Of a DNA stretch of 64,000 bases, positions 9,056 through 18,632 are shown one piece after another. Below the pieces are notes generated by a model, which had not been told where the DNA came from, made no database searches, and saw only the letters and a list, made by a program, of their open reading frames with translations. The position numbers were made by a program, and so were the translations under genes. The DNA comes from Acetobacter orientalis. GTDB lineage: Bacteria; Pseudomonadota; Alphaproteobacteria; Acetobacterales; Acetobacteraceae. The stretch is from NCBI RefSeq assembly GCF_000963965.1, contig NZ_BAMX01000013.1, positions 62,001-126,000 of the forward strand. Direction: 5' to 3'. The first letter of the stretch is position 1; every line of letters begins with the position of its first letter.

Positions 9056-9594
9056 ATGTCCGCCCTTTGTGAAGAAAAGCCTAGACCAGACAATTACTTT
9101 CTCTGTGGCCTCGGCCTGTTGGTATCACGGCAGTTGTAAGACACGCGATTTCAGGACTTCAAGCTGAAAACATGGACAACTTGTTATATTAGGGTTTTCC
9201 TTAACAATTTAGATTTTGGAAATTTTTGTATTTAAATTTGTTTGTTTTTTATCAGCTCAAATCTTAATGCGCGCCTAAAATGTAAGCCACATACTAACGT
9301 TATGTGCGGATAGACAACATCATACTATAACAAAACTACCAACTAACTCGACTCGTTTCCCCTCATAATGCGTTATTTTTTAGCGCACTATGTGGGCCTG
9401 CTATAAGCACAGGATAAAATGCTAAGAGCGCAGATAGCCAAGTATGACTTTATAATTAGGCATCTCACGCACAAGCTAAGTGTGCAGACAAACGCAGGCA
9501 ACTTGCGTGGTAGTTTTTTCAAGTATTTTTTAGCAGAACCCAATGCGGTTAGAAGAATTTAACTCTCTAACGATCCGATTTTCCTAGGAAAATC
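9056..9594. other. Gap upstream of RTX-like gene
   Basis: 539 bp, AT-rich near 9180-9260, holding the upstream region of the RTX-like gene and the downstream flank of tRNA-Gly. I see no open frame of interest, no RNA gene and no clear terminator. It presumably contains the RTX-like promoter and a long leader, but I cannot place -35/-10 boxes with confidence. Confidence 0.5.
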
Positions 9595-9669
9595 TGGAGC
9601 GGGCGATGGGATTCGAACCCACGACCCCAACCTTGGCAAGGTTGTGCTCTACCCCTGAGCTACGCCCGC
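9595..9669 (-). tRNA. tRNA-Gly (GCC)
   Basis: Minus-strand cloverleaf: acceptor GCGGGCG/CGCCCGC (9663-9669 with 9599-9605), anticodon loop TTGCCAA giving GCC, T-arm GGGTTCGAATCCC, discriminator T, encoded CCA at 9595-9597. Confidence 0.96.
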
Positions 9670-9858
9670 ATTGGATGGCCTCCTTTTACGGGCGGATGCT
9701 AAATCGCGCAAGGGGGTAATTTCATTTTTTTTGTTTTTTTATATCAAATGCTTCCGCCCCCGCAGTTTTGAGCCTTTTTTTGTGAGAACACAGGCGCTTG
9801 GCTGTACACCCCTTCTCTGCAATCATCATCTGTGGCCCATCATTTAAGGAGCACTGCT

Positions 9859-11907
9859 GTGTCTGGTTCTGTTTTTCGTGCGCTTTACCACCATGGCTTT
9901 GCACGTGTAGCAGCCTGCACCCTGCCCGTAGCCTTGGCAGACCCGGCCACAAACATGCAGCGCACACGAGATGCCGCTTTGGCGTGCGCAGCAGAAAGCT
10001 GTGCCCTGTGTGTATTCCCCGAACTTGGTATTTCTGGCTACGCCTTGGATGACCTACGCCAGCAAGAAGTGCTACTACACGCCACAGAGCAAGCCCTAAC
10101 AGACCTAGCCGCCGCCACAACAGAGCTGTTGCCTGTGCTTATAGTCGGTGCCCCATTACGCTATGGCTCTGCCCTTTATAACTGCGCGGTTGTGCTGCAC
10201 CGTGGTGCTATATTGGGTGTTGTTCCCAAAAGCTTTTTACCCAATTACCGCGAATTTTATGAGGTACGCCATTTTACCCCCGGCGCTGGCCTACGTGGGC
10301 AAAGCATACGCATAGGCACACACACCGTACCCTTTGGCACAGACCTACTGTTTGACGCCACAGACCTGCCAAACTTCTGCCTTGGCATAGAAATTTGTGA
10401 AGATCTGTGGGTACCGGCCCCCCCCGGTACGTTTGCCGCTCTTGCCGGGGCTACCGTTCTGGCCAACCCCTCCGCCAGTGATATTACGGTGGGCAAAGCT
10501 GAAACTCGTACGCTTTTATGCCGCTCTCACTCAGCACGATGTGTGGCCGCTTATATTTACGCCGCCGCAGGCGAAGGGGAATCGACCACCGATGTTGCGT
10601 GGGACGGCCAGACTGCCATTTTTGAAAACGGCCAACTCCTTGCCGAGAGCGAGCGCTTTCCAACCGGTGGGCGCACCCTTATTGCTGATATTGACCTAAC
10701 CTTACTGGCCCAAGAGCGCCTTCGCATGGGGTCTTTCACAGCTAACGCCCAAGCAAACCTTGCCCAGACAGCCAACACATGGCGGCGTATTCGCTTTACC
10801 CTTAATGCCCCGTTAACCGACCTGGGGCTGCGCCGCCCCTTACAGCGCTTTCCCTTTGTGCCAACAGAGGCAAACCGCCTAGAGCAAGACTGTTACGAAG
10901 CCTTTACCATTCAGGTTTCTGCCCTCAAGCAGCGTTTACGCACCTGTGGGGCCAAAACCATGGTTATTGGTGTGTCTGGTGGCCTAGACTCCACACACGC
11001 CCTGTTAGTAGCAGCCCGCACAGCAGATGAGCTAGGTTGGCCCCGCACCGCCATACGCGGCTACACCATGCCCGGCTTTGGCACCACAGACAAAACACTG
11101 GCCAGCGCACGCGCCCTTATGGCGGCACTCGGCACAGGTAACGAGGTGCTTGATATTCGGCCAACGGCTAACCTTATGCTAACCGAAATGGGCCACCCCT
11201 TTGCCAAAGGGGAACCTGTGCACGATATTACGTTTGAAAATGTACAAGCCGGTTTACGCACAGATTTTTTGTTCCGGCTGGCCAATATGCACCACGGTAT
11301 TGTTATTGGCACCGGAGACCTGTCTGAGCTGGCTCTGGGCTGGTGCACCTACGGTGTGGGCGACCAAATGGCACATTACAATGTAAATGCAGGCCTGCCT
11401 AAAACGCTTATCCAGCACCTTATTCGGTGGGTCATTGCATCTGGCCATTTTTCACAGGCGGTTTCCCCCCTGCTTTCCACTATTCTGGCTACCGAAATTT
11501 CGCCCGAGCTTGTGCCCGTTACAAACGGGGCCACACAAAGCACAGAAAGCCTTATTGGCCCCTACGCGCTACACGACTTCAGCTTGTATTATGTTCTGCG
11601 CTACGGTTTTACGCCTTCCCGCATTGCCTTTATGGCAGTGCACGCTTGGCAGGATGCCCAAAATGGCACATGGCCACCCGGCTTTCCGGCGGCAGAACAT
11701 AAAGCCTACGACCTGCCCACCATTAAACACTGGTTAGCTGTCTTTTTGCGGCGCTTTTTTGCAACCAGCCAATTTAAACGCTCAGCCATGCCAAACGGCC
11801 CTAAAATAATGGCCGGAGGCAGCCTCTCCCCACGTGGAGACTGGCGCGCCCCCTCTGATGGAAACGCCCGTATTTGGCTAGAAGACCTTACCCAAAACGT
11901 GCCCTAA
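9859..11907 (+). CDS. nadE: Glutamine-dependent NAD+ synthetase
   Basis: Makes NAD+ from deamido-NAD+ with glutamine and ATP, in the cytoplasm. 682 residues: an N-terminal nitrilase-type glutaminase domain (catalytic Glu in VFPELGISGY, Lys in VVPKSFLPNYREFYE, Cys in GIEICEDLW) joined to a C-terminal synthetase domain with the PP-loop GVSGGLDSTHALL and the motif GTGDLSELALGWCTYGVGD. The frame continues to 9832, but GTG 9859 has an AAGGAG site 7 bases upstream (9846-9851) and matches the family N-terminus, so I prefer it. A separate single gene upstream of the histidine cluster. Confidence 0.95.
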   Translation: MSGSVFRALYHHGFARVAACTLPVALADPATNMQRTRDAALACAAESCALCVFPELGISGYALDDLRQQEVLLHATEQALTDLAAATTELLPVLIVGAPLRYGSALYNCAVVLHRGAILGVVPKSFLPNYREFYEVRHFTPGAGLRGQSIRIGTHTVPFGTDLLFDATDLPNFCLGIEICEDLWVPAPPGTFAALAGATVLANPSASDITVGKAETRTLLCRSHSARCVAAYIYAAAGEGESTTDVAWDGQTAIFENGQLLAESERFPTGGRTLIADIDLTLLAQERLRMGSFTANAQANLAQTANTWRRIRFTLNAPLTDLGLRRPLQRFPFVPTEANRLEQDCYEAFTIQVSALKQRLRTCGAKTMVIGVSGGLDSTHALLVAARTADELGWPRTAIRGYTMPGFGTTDKTLASARALMAALGTGNEVLDIRPTANLMLTEMGHPFAKGEPVHDITFENVQAGLRTDFLFRLANMHHGIVIGTGDLSELALGWCTYGVGDQMAHYNVNAGLPKTLIQHLIRWVIASGHFSQAVSPLLSTILATEISPELVPVTNGATQSTESLIGPYALHDFSLYYVLRYGFTPSRIAFMAVHAWQDAQNGTWPPGFPAAEHKAYDLPTIKHWLAVFLRRFFATSQFKRSAMPNGPKIMAGGSLSPRGDWRAPSDGNARIWLEDLTQNVP

Positions 11908-12002
11908 CCCCCTACTCACTGCTAAAACTTTCATCTAAGGGCCACGTTTACGCCACCGCCATGCAGCAAGAGCCATGACAGAGGCCCCGTTATAAGAGTA
12001 TA

Positions 12003-12611
12003 ATGCCAGCTATCATGAGCACACCGCGCCAAGCCACCCTTCATCGCGTTACCAGCGAGACAGATATTGCCGTTACTCTTGATCTGGACGGATCAGGACA
12101 GGCAGACATTGATACCGGCATAGGGTTTTTTGACCATATGCTGACAGCCCTTGCCAAACACGGGCTGCTAGACCTTACCGTAAAGGTACGGGGTGACCTG
12201 TATATAGACGGCCACCACACGGTAGAAGATACCGGTATTGCTCTTGGCCAAGCCCTACGCCAAGCCTTGGGCGATAAGCGCGGCGTACGCCGCTTTGGCC
12301 ATGCGCTGGTGCCGCTAGATGAAGCCTTGTGCGAAGCCGTGGTTGACCTGTCTGGCCGCCCTTTTCTGACCTTTAATGCCACCTTTGACCGTGACCGCAT
12401 TGGGGAGCTGGATACGGAACTGGTAGAAGAGTTTTTCCGTGCGTTTGCCATGTCTGGCATGGTCACGCTGCACCTCAACCAGAAAGACGGCAAAAACTGC
12501 CACCATATTGCAGAGGCCGCCTTTAAAGCCTTGGCCCGCGCCCTGCGTATGGCCATAGAACCAGACCCCCGTGCGCAGGGGGCCATTCCCTCTACCAAGG
12601 GAGTGCTGTAA
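12003..12611 (+). CDS. hisB: Imidazoleglycerol-phosphate dehydratase
   Basis: Sixth step of histidine synthesis; a cytoplasmic Mn-dependent enzyme forming a 24-mer. Of 202 residues, the metal-binding motifs are clear: GFFDHMLTALAKHG, DGHHTVEDTGIALG and the C-terminal KNCHHIAEAAFKALARAL. This is the monofunctional form without a HisB-N phosphatase. Start is either ATG 12003 or ATG 12015 (MSTPRQ); neither has a strong ribosome site. First gene of the his cluster; hisH follows after 132 bp. Confidence 0.95.
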   Translation: MPAIMSTPRQATLHRVTSETDIAVTLDLDGSGQADIDTGIGFFDHMLTALAKHGLLDLTVKVRGDLYIDGHHTVEDTGIALGQALRQALGDKRGVRRFGHALVPLDEALCEAVVDLSGRPFLTFNATFDRDRIGELDTELVEEFFRAFAMSGMVTLHLNQKDGKNCHHIAEAAFKALARALRMAIEPDPRAQGAIPSTKGVL

Positions 12612-12743
12612 ACAGGGCGCCGGTGGTAGTTTGCCTTTAACAAGCTGCTGCCGTGCTCTTTCACCCAGCGTGTTGCTGGCTCCTGTTTTGCGGGCCTTCC
12701 CTCCGGCCCCGTTGCGCTCAGGACCCAAGAAGTGCGAGGTCCC

Positions 12744-13406
12744 ATGACCCAGTCTCTCTCTATTGCCGTTATTGATTACGAAGGCGGCAATCTGGCTTCT
12801 GCCGCGCGTGCTGCGGCACGTGCAGCCGAGCTTTCAGGCATTGCGGCCTCTGTTTGCATTACAAATGCGCCAGATGTTGTGCTTAAGGCAGACCGCCTTA
12901 TTCTGCCCGGCCAAGGCGCCTTTGCAGATTGCGCACATGGCTTGGACGCCCAACCCGGCTTAAAAGAAGCCCTGCTGGCTGCAACCCGTAAAGGTACACC
13001 TTTTTTGGGCATTTGCGTTGGCATGCAGCTTATGGCTGAGCGTGGGTTAGAGCACGGTACAACCCCCGGCCTGGGCTGGATAAAGGGTGAAATTGCCCCC
13101 ATGCAGGCCCCCGGCCTACGCCTGCCCCAAATGGGCTGGAACGAGCTTAACCTAACCCGCCCCCACCCCTTAACAGAAGGGCTTGGCACGGCGCCGCACG
13201 GCTATTTTGTGCATTCCTACGCTTTACAGGCTACGCAGTCAGAAACACTTTTAGCCACAACAGACTACGGCGGGGCTGTGCCTGCCATAGTGTGCAACGG
13301 CAACGTAGCAGGCACGCAGTTTCATGTTGAAAAAAGCCAGACCGTTGGCCTGCGTATTATGGCCAACTTTTTGGCATGGCAGCCACAAACCCTTCGGGCT
13401 GAGTGA
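12744..13406 (+). CDS. hisH: Imidazole glycerol phosphate synthase, glutaminase subunit
   Basis: Class I glutamine amidotransferase that feeds ammonia to HisF in the HisHF complex. 220 residues with the oxyanion strand LILPGQGAFADC, nucleophile Cys in LGICVGMQLMAERG and the catalytic His/Glu in TQFHVEKSQ. ATG 12744 is preceded by GCGAGGT and gives the usual N-terminus (SIAVIDYEGGN); an in-frame upstream codon at 12732 adds four residues. Its TGA overlaps the start of the GNAT-HisA gene (TGATG), pointing to translational coupling. Confidence 0.95.
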   Translation: MTQSLSIAVIDYEGGNLASAARAAARAAELSGIAASVCITNAPDVVLKADRLILPGQGAFADCAHGLDAQPGLKEALLAATRKGTPFLGICVGMQLMAERGLEHGTTPGLGWIKGEIAPMQAPGLRLPQMGWNELNLTRPHPLTEGLGTAPHGYFVHSYALQATQSETLLATTDYGGAVPAIVCNGNVAGTQFHVEKSQTVGLRIMANFLAWQPQTLRAE

Positions 13407-14743
13407 TGTCTAGAAAAAAAACTGTCCAACGTATTCTCGAGCTGGAAGAAGACGACCTTCAGGCTTTGTGCGAAGCGGCTGATGCCGCAATTTTAGACGG
13501 TGGCGGCTTTGGTTGGATAACCCCGCAAGGGCGGCAGGTGCTAGAACGCTACTTCCGTGGCTTGTTGCTAGTGCCTGAACGTATGTTGTTTGCCGTAAGG
13601 CAGCACGGCGTTATTGTTGGTTGTGCCCAGTTGGTACGCGCGCCCCGCAATAACGAATCTCAGGCTATGTGCGTAACCCTTATGCACCTGTTTGTGGCCC
13701 CTTATGCGCGTAAATGCGGCCTAGGCACCCAGCTTTTGCACGAAGTTGAAAACGCCGCCCGCAGCATGGGCTACCGTGTGCTTAATGTTGATGTCTCCGC
13801 AACCCAAACGGGTGCGGTTAGCCTTTTCCGTAAAGCCGGGTTCCAACAATGGGGCACACACCCCCATTATGCCCGCATAGGTGAGCAGACCGTAAGCGGC
13901 CTGTATTTTACCAAATTACTTGATGCCACACGCGCCCCTTTCCCCCACCCTTTTGCAGAAGACCCCCGTATGACACAGGCTGAAGCATCCTCTGCTCCCT
14001 CATCCTCTCGCGCTCTGACCCTCTACCCGGCCATTGACCTGAAAGACGGAGCCTGTGTGCGCCTACGCCGGGGTGAAATGAATGACGCCACCGTGTATTC
14101 AGACGACCCAGCAGCCCAAGCCCGCGCTTGGTGCAATGCCGGGTTTAAATGGCTACACGCGGTAGACCTGAACGGTGCATTTGCTGGCCAGTCTGCCAAC
14201 GTGCCTGCGGTGCGCGCTATTTTAGAAGCCACAACCGTGCCCATGCAGCTTGGCGGTGGCCTGCGTGACATCAAAGCCATTGCCTCTTGGCTGGAAGCCG
14301 GGGTTACCCGCGTTATTCTTGGCTCGGTTGCGGTTAAAAACCCTAACTTGGTGCGTGAGGCCTGCCGCCTGTTCCCTGGCCGTATTGTGGCCGGAATCGA
14401 TGCGCGCTCTGGCCATGTTGCCACCGAAGGCTGGGCCGAAGTCTCTGACATGCAGGCAACAGAGCTTGCCCTGCGTATGCAAGAAGCAGGCGTTGCCGCC
14501 ATTATCTTTACCGAAATTAGCCGCGACGGCATGCTGGAAGGGCTAGACCTTGAGCAAACCGTAGCCCTTGCCAACACCGTTACTATTCCGGTTATTGCCA
14601 GCGGTGGTGTGGGTAACATTGAGCACTTGGCAGCCTTGCGCAAAGCAGCAGAGCACGCCCACGGTATTGAAGGTGTTATTGTAGGCCGCGCCCTGTATGA
14701 TGGTCGCGTCTCTCCAGCTGAAGCCCTCAAGGTTCTTGGTTAA
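13406..14743 (+). CDS. hisA: GNAT acetyltransferase fused to HisA isomerase
   Basis: One uninterrupted 445-codon frame encodes two domains. Residues 1-~180 are a GNAT acetyltransferase ([20 protein letters not shown] is the acetyl-CoA motif; [14 protein letters not shown] follows). Residues ~189-445 are a full HisA (ProFAR isomerase, fourth his step) with catalytic Asp in [14 protein letters not shown] and in [12 protein letters not shown], and phosphate loops GGGLRD and ASGGVG. The linker is Pro/Ser-rich and contains an internal ATG at 13970 (MTQAEASS) where a separate HisA would start. Overlaps hisH upstream (TGATG) and hisF downstream (TAATG). Either a genuine fusion or two proteins from one frame. 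The acetyltransferase substrate is unknown. Confidence 0.88.
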   Translation: MSRKKTVQRILELEEDDLQALCEAADAAILDGGGFGWITPQGRQVLERYFRGLLLVPERMLFAVRQHGVIVGCAQLVRAPRNNESQAMCVTLMHLFVAPYARKCGLGTQLLHEVENAARSMGYRVLNVDVSATQTGAVSLFRKAGFQQWGTHPHYARIGEQTVSGLYFTKLLDATRAPFPHPFAEDPRMTQAEASSAPSSSRALTLYPAIDLKDGACVRLRRGEMNDATVYSDDPAAQARAWCNAGFKWLHAVDLNGAFAGQSANVPAVRAILEATTVPMQLGGGLRDIKAIASWLEAGVTRVILGSVAVKNPNLVREACRLFPGRIVAGIDARSGHVATEGWAEVSDMQATELALRMQEAGVAAIIFTEISRDGMLEGLDLEQTVALANTVTIPVIASGGVGNIEHLAALRKAAEHAHGIEGVIVGRALYDGRVSPAEALKVLG

Positions 14744-15531
14744 TGCTTAAACTCCGCGTTATCCCTTGTCTGGACGTTAAAAATGGCCGGGTGGTTAAAG
14801 GGGTCAATTTTGTCTCTCTGCGTGATGCCGGAGACCCGGTTGAACAAGCAGCTCTGTACGATGCGGCAGGAGCTGACGAGCTCACCTTTTTGGACATAAC
14901 CGCCAGCCACGAAAACCGTGACACCATTTTAGATGTGGTAAGCCGCACGGCAGAACGTATTTTTCTGCCCCTAACTGTAGGCGGTGGCGTGCGCGCAACA
15001 GATGACATGCGCCGCCTGCTCCTAGCCGGGGCCGATAAATGCGCCATGAACTCGGCCGCCGTGTCCCGCCCTGAACTCATTAACGAGGCGGCCCGCAAAT
15101 TTGGTAGCCAATGCGTTGTGGTTGCTGTCGACGCGCGCCAGTCTAGCCCCGGCAAATGGGAGGTCTTTACCCACGGTGGCCGCACCCCTACCGGCAAAGA
15201 TGCCATAGAATGGTGCAAAGAAGTGGCCGAGCGTGGTGCTGGCGAAATTCTGCTTACCTCCATGGATCGAGACGGCACACGCTCCGGTTTTGATCTGGAG
15301 TTACTAAAAGCCGCAACACAAGCCGTGCGGTTACCTATTGTTGCCTCTGGCGGCGTGGGTGAGTTGGAACATTTTGTAGAAGGGGCCCGCGCAGGGGCCA
15401 CAGGCTTGCTTGCCGCCAGTGTGTTCCACTTTGGCCAGTTCAAAATTTCTCAGGTCAAAACGGCACTGGCTGAGGCTGGCCTGCCTGTTCGTCCCTCTCC
15501 CCCTCCGTTTCAGGCAAATGCAAACGCATGA
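14743..15531 (+). CDS. hisF: Imidazole glycerol phosphate synthase, cyclase subunit
   Basis: TIM-barrel partner of HisH, producing IGP and AICAR. 262 residues, with catalytic Asp in [16 protein letters not shown] and in [13 protein letters not shown] and phosphate-binding VGGGVR and [11 protein letters not shown]. Starts at ATG 14743 overlapping the HisA stop and ends overlapping hisE by 4 bases (ATGA). Family length and motifs intact. Confidence 0.97.
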   Translation: MLKLRVIPCLDVKNGRVVKGVNFVSLRDAGDPVEQAALYDAAGADELTFLDITASHENRDTILDVVSRTAERIFLPLTVGGGVRATDDMRRLLLAGADKCAMNSAAVSRPELINEAARKFGSQCVVVAVDARQSSPGKWEVFTHGGRTPTGKDAIEWCKEVAERGAGEILLTSMDRDGTRSGFDLELLKAATQAVRLPIVASGGVGELEHFVEGARAGATGLLAASVFHFGQFKISQVKTALAEAGLPVRPSPPPFQANANA

Positions 15532-16040
15532 TCAAGAAAGTCAGCACAAAGGCTAGTGGTAAAGTGGCACTTAAAACAACAGGCAAAAACGCACCCAAAA
15601 GCTCTGCAAAACAGCAGGGCAAAAAGGCGGCTCCGGCTAAAAAAGCAGCCGCAGCACCCGTAACCCAAGCCCCGCAAGATACCTTGAACACCCCAGCAGA
15701 CATGACCGTGCTGGATAGGTTGTTTGATGTGGTGCAAAGCCGTAAAGGCACAGACCCCAGCGTAAGCCATTCGGCCCGCCTGCTGTCACGCGGCACTTAC
15801 AAAATTGCCCAAAAATTTGGCGAAGAAGCCGTTGAATGCCTTATTGAAGCAGTAGCAGGCCGTAAAGACCTGCTTATTGGTGAAAGTGCAGACGTACTCT
15901 ACCACCTTATTGTTTTGTGGGTTGATGCTGGCGTTACCCCGCAAGACGTATGGGCTGAACTTAAGCGCCGTGAAGGCACCAGCGGTATTGAAGAAAAAGC
16001 CTCTCGTCCTAAACAGGTTTTGGCAAAAAAGGATAAATAA
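15528..16040 (+). CDS. hisE: Phosphoribosyl-ATP pyrophosphatase with basic N-terminal tail
   Basis: Second step of histidine synthesis. Residues ~59-170 form the normal HisE all-helical NTP pyrophosphohydrolase ([20 protein letters not shown] and [19 protein letters not shown] carry the metal-binding acidic residues). Residues 1-58 are a Lys/Ala/Ser/Thr-rich basic tail resembling histone H1-like C-termini, absent from typical ~105-residue HisE. The 4-base ATGA overlap with hisF supports the long form; an internal ATG at 15702 (MTVLDRLF) without a ribosome site would give the short form. Ends overlapping the HIT gene (TAATGG). Confidence 0.9.
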   Translation: MIKKVSTKASGKVALKTTGKNAPKSSAKQQGKKAAPAKKAAAAPVTQAPQDTLNTPADMTVLDRLFDVVQSRKGTDPSVSHSARLLSRGTYKIAQKFGEEAVECLIEAVAGRKDLLIGESADVLYHLIVLWVDAGVTPQDVWAELKRREGTSGIEEKASRPKQVLAKKDK

Positions 16041-16414
16041 TGGCTGTTAACGGAACAGGGCCTTACGACCCCGAAAATATCTTTGCCAAAATTTTGCGCG
16101 GCGATATTCCGTGCAAAAAGGTGTTTGAAAATGAGTGGGTGCTGGCGTTTTACGACATTGCCCCCAAAGCCCCTGTGCATGTGCTCATTATTCCTAAAAA
16201 ACCATATGTGTCGTTTATAGATTTCAACAAAACGGCTTCAGCGCAGGAAATTGCAGCGGTTATGCAGGCAGCAGGCCAAATTGCACACGACCTGCACCTA
16301 GAAGAAAGCGGGTACCGCATTATTACCAATGCTGGCCAAAATGCCGGGCAGGAAGTGCCACACTTTCACCTGCACCTGCTAGGCGGCAAAGCCCTGCCAC
16401 CTTTCCCAGCCTAA
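16040..16414 (+). CDS. HIT-family nucleotide hydrolase
   Basis: 124-residue HinT-like protein. The histidine triad is HFHLHLLGG near the C-terminus, with HVLIIPKKPYVSF forming the nucleotide-binding core. Family members hydrolyse aminoacyl-AMP or adenosine phosphoramidates. It overlaps hisE and ends the tightly coupled his series; HIT genes next to hisE are, to my knowledge, common in alphaproteobacteria. Confidence 0.92.
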   Translation: MAVNGTGPYDPENIFAKILRGDIPCKKVFENEWVLAFYDIAPKAPVHVLIIPKKPYVSFIDFNKTASAQEIAAVMQAAGQIAHDLHLEESGYRIITNAGQNAGQEVPHFHLHLLGGKALPPFPA

Positions 16415-16457
16415 GCCGTTCTGTCGTTACATCTCTTCTTCCAAACGGAGTTTTCCG

Positions 16458-17048
16458 ATGACACCACTGGATATGCTGCTTAGCCGGGCTTCAACCGACC
16501 ACCTGGTTGAGCCTGCACCATCTGCCGCACAATTGGCTGATGTGCTGGCAACCGCCATGCGCGCACCAGACCACGGAAAACTCCGCCCTTGGCGCTATGT
16601 ACTTATTGAAGGCAATGCCCGCCCACTCGCCGCAGAACGTATTGTTGCCAGCATGTTGCGCCTGGACCCCAACGCGCCAGAAGCTAAACTAACAAAGCGC
16701 CGCACCCGTTTTTCTACCATGCCGCTTATTATTGCGCTGGGCATGCACCTACGCCCAGACAATAAAATTCCGCTTTGGGAGCAAGAAATGGCTGTGGCTG
16801 CTGCAACGATGAATGTTCTTAACGCGCTACATGCCACAGGCTTTGGGGCTGTTTGGGTTTCAGGAGAGATTACAGAAGACCCGGTTTTAGCCGCAGAGCT
16901 AGGCTTGCCAGCCCCCCATAAACTGGCTGGCTTTTTATTTGTTGGCACCCCAGCAGAGCAACGCCAGCCCCCACGCCGCCCAGACCCTGCCCAATTTAGC
17001 GCATACTGGACAGGCACCCCCGTTACCTTTGCAGCCGATAAGGAATAA
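16458..17048 (+). CDS. Nitroreductase family protein
   Basis: 196-residue FMN-dependent oxidoreductase of the YdjA-like nitroreductase branch. Motifs: the N-terminal FMN-phosphate segment (LATAMRAPDHGKLRPWRY), the dimer helix region EMAVAAATMNVLNALHATGFG and the GAVWVSGEI strand. Physiological substrate unknown. ATG 16458 is preceded by CGGAG. It is 43 bp after the HIT gene and 4 bp before the UbiH-type gene, likely the same transcript. Confidence 0.87.
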   Translation: MTPLDMLLSRASTDHLVEPAPSAAQLADVLATAMRAPDHGKLRPWRYVLIEGNARPLAAERIVASMLRLDPNAPEAKLTKRRTRFSTMPLIIALGMHLRPDNKIPLWEQEMAVAAATMNVLNALHATGFGAVWVSGEITEDPVLAAELGLPAPHKLAGFLFVGTPAEQRQPPRRPDPAQFSAYWTGTPVTFAADKE

Positions 17049-17052
17049 CCCC

Positions 17053-18258
17053 ATGCAGGCCCCAACCCTGACAGATGTTGCACTTATTGGCGGCGGGCCT
17101 GTTGGGCTTGCCACAGCCCTCTCTCTTGCTAAAGCAGGGCTGGATGTTTGTGTACTGGAGCGTGCGCCAGAAGCCGTTTGGAGCGAACCCCCGTTTGATG
17201 GCCGCGAAATAGCACTTACCCACCATTCTGTGCATATTTTGCAAGAGCTGGGCGCGTGGGAGCATATTCCACAAACCGCTATATGCCCCCTACGAGAAGC
17301 ACGGGTAGAAACAGGCAAATTTCGCCATCCGCTTACTTTTGATACAAACGGCCGCGGTGTTGAGGCTTTGGGCTGGCTGGTTTCAAATAACCAGATTAGG
17401 CGTGCCTTGCATGCCGCAGCCACACAGCACTCCAACATTACCCTGCTTGACCGCGTAACCGTTGAGACCGTGCGCCAAAACCCAGACCGTGCCGTGGTGC
17501 ACCACACACGTGGCCAAACGGCTGCTCAGCTTGTTGTGGGGGCAGATGGCCGCTTCTCTCCCACACGGCGGCGTGCAGGCATTGGCGCCATTGTGCATGA
17601 CTTTAAACGCACCATGATGGTGTGCCGCATGGCCCATACATCGCCACACCATAACATTGCCACCCAGTGGTTTGATGAAGGCCAGACGGTAGCGCTACTA
17701 CCTGTTAACGGTATGGCCTCTTCTTTAGTGCTCACGCTGCCCCCAACAGAGATTGAGCACCTGCTTAGCCTGACACAAGATGACTTTAACGCTCAGGTCA
17801 TGCAACGCATTGGTAACCGCTTGGGCACCATGCGTTTGGTCAGCACCCGCCATGCTTACCCTCTAAAAGGGGTTTACGCACACCGCTTTACCAGCCGCCG
17901 CCTTGCTTTAGTGGGTGATGCGGCCGTTGGCATGCACCCCATTACAGCCCATGGGTTTAACTTAGGCCTAAAAGGGCAAGAAACACTGGCAGAAGAAGTC
18001 TTTAAAAACGTCTCAACTGCCGGTGATGCCGGGCTGGCTTCTGGCCTGCGCCGCTTTGAACAAAAACACAGGTTGGCTACGGCCCCGCTCTTTGCGGGCA
18101 CAAACAGCATTGCCACCCTTTACACCCACGATGGAGCGCCCTTCCGCCAATTGCGAGAAACCGGCATTAGATTGGCAGATGCGTTTACCCCTTTCAAATC
18201 TGTCGTGACCTCCCTGCTCATGGATCGTCACACAACACCCAACCACCAAGCCCCTTAA
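17053..18258 (+). CDS. UbiH/UbiF-type FAD monooxygenase
   Basis: 401-residue flavoprotein of the ubiquinone-biosynthesis hydroxylase family. Signatures: GGGPVGLATALSLAKAGLDVCVLE (dinucleotide fold, about residues 11-34), LVVGADGRFSPTRR (DG motif) and ALVGDAAVGMHPITAHGFNLGLKG (FAD ribityl GD motif). The upstream frame to 16939 overlaps the nitroreductase and is not used; ATG 17053 has an AAGGAA site 6 bases upstream. It probably hydroxylates the quinone ring in ubiquinone synthesis; which position cannot be told from the sequence. Confidence 0.88.
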   Translation: MQAPTLTDVALIGGGPVGLATALSLAKAGLDVCVLERAPEAVWSEPPFDGREIALTHHSVHILQELGAWEHIPQTAICPLREARVETGKFRHPLTFDTNGRGVEALGWLVSNNQIRRALHAAATQHSNITLLDRVTVETVRQNPDRAVVHHTRGQTAAQLVVGADGRFSPTRRRAGIGAIVHDFKRTMMVCRMAHTSPHHNIATQWFDEGQTVALLPVNGMASSLVLTLPPTEIEHLLSLTQDDFNAQVMQRIGNRLGTMRLVSTRHAYPLKGVYAHRFTSRRLALVGDAAVGMHPITAHGFNLGLKGQETLAEEVFKNVSTAGDAGLASGLRRFEQKHRLATAPLFAGTNSIATLYTHDGAPFRQLRETGIRLADAFTPFKSVVTSLLMDRHTTPNHQAP

Positions 18259-18632
18259 AGCCGCTAGACCGCCTTACTCCTCCTTCCTGCACTGCGCAGG
18301 AAGGGGGCGAGTTTACGCACAAACACGACGACAAACTTGGTATTGGGCACAGAGCGTAGAGGCCAGCATTCAAAAGAATGCTAAACGGCTCTTTTTTATA
18401 ATTGAGCGTATGATGACACCATATCGCTTCCCCTTCCTGACACAGAGGAAGGCCTGAGAAGGGCGTTCATCAGCCCCACGATCAGGCTGAATAATTACCC
18501 CCTGAGATACTAAGACCAGAAGCGTCTCTGCCTCATTCCGGCGCGTTGAAAGCACACTCTCATTACGCTCTCAAGCCACTATTGCGATGCAAGTCCCTCA
18601 ATGGCTAAATGCCACCCACGGGCCTCTATCTC
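18259..18632. other. Gap between convergent genes
   Basis: 374 bp between UbiH and DUF4186 genes. It contains a hairpin with arms CTTCCTGC/GCAGGAAG near 18293 without a T-tail, and the better terminator listed at 18357. No open frame worth calling. Confidence 0.5.
18357..18397 (+). terminator. Intrinsic terminator after UbiH gene
   Basis: Stem AGCATTC-AAAA-GAATGCT (18365-18382), extended imperfectly by AGAGGCC and GGCTCT, followed by TTTTTT at 18392-18397. Confidence 0.7.

Noticed and set aside
18293-18313. CTTCCTGC/GCAGGAAG hairpin as terminator
   Set aside because: No T-run follows; the hairpin at 18357-18397 is a better terminator.
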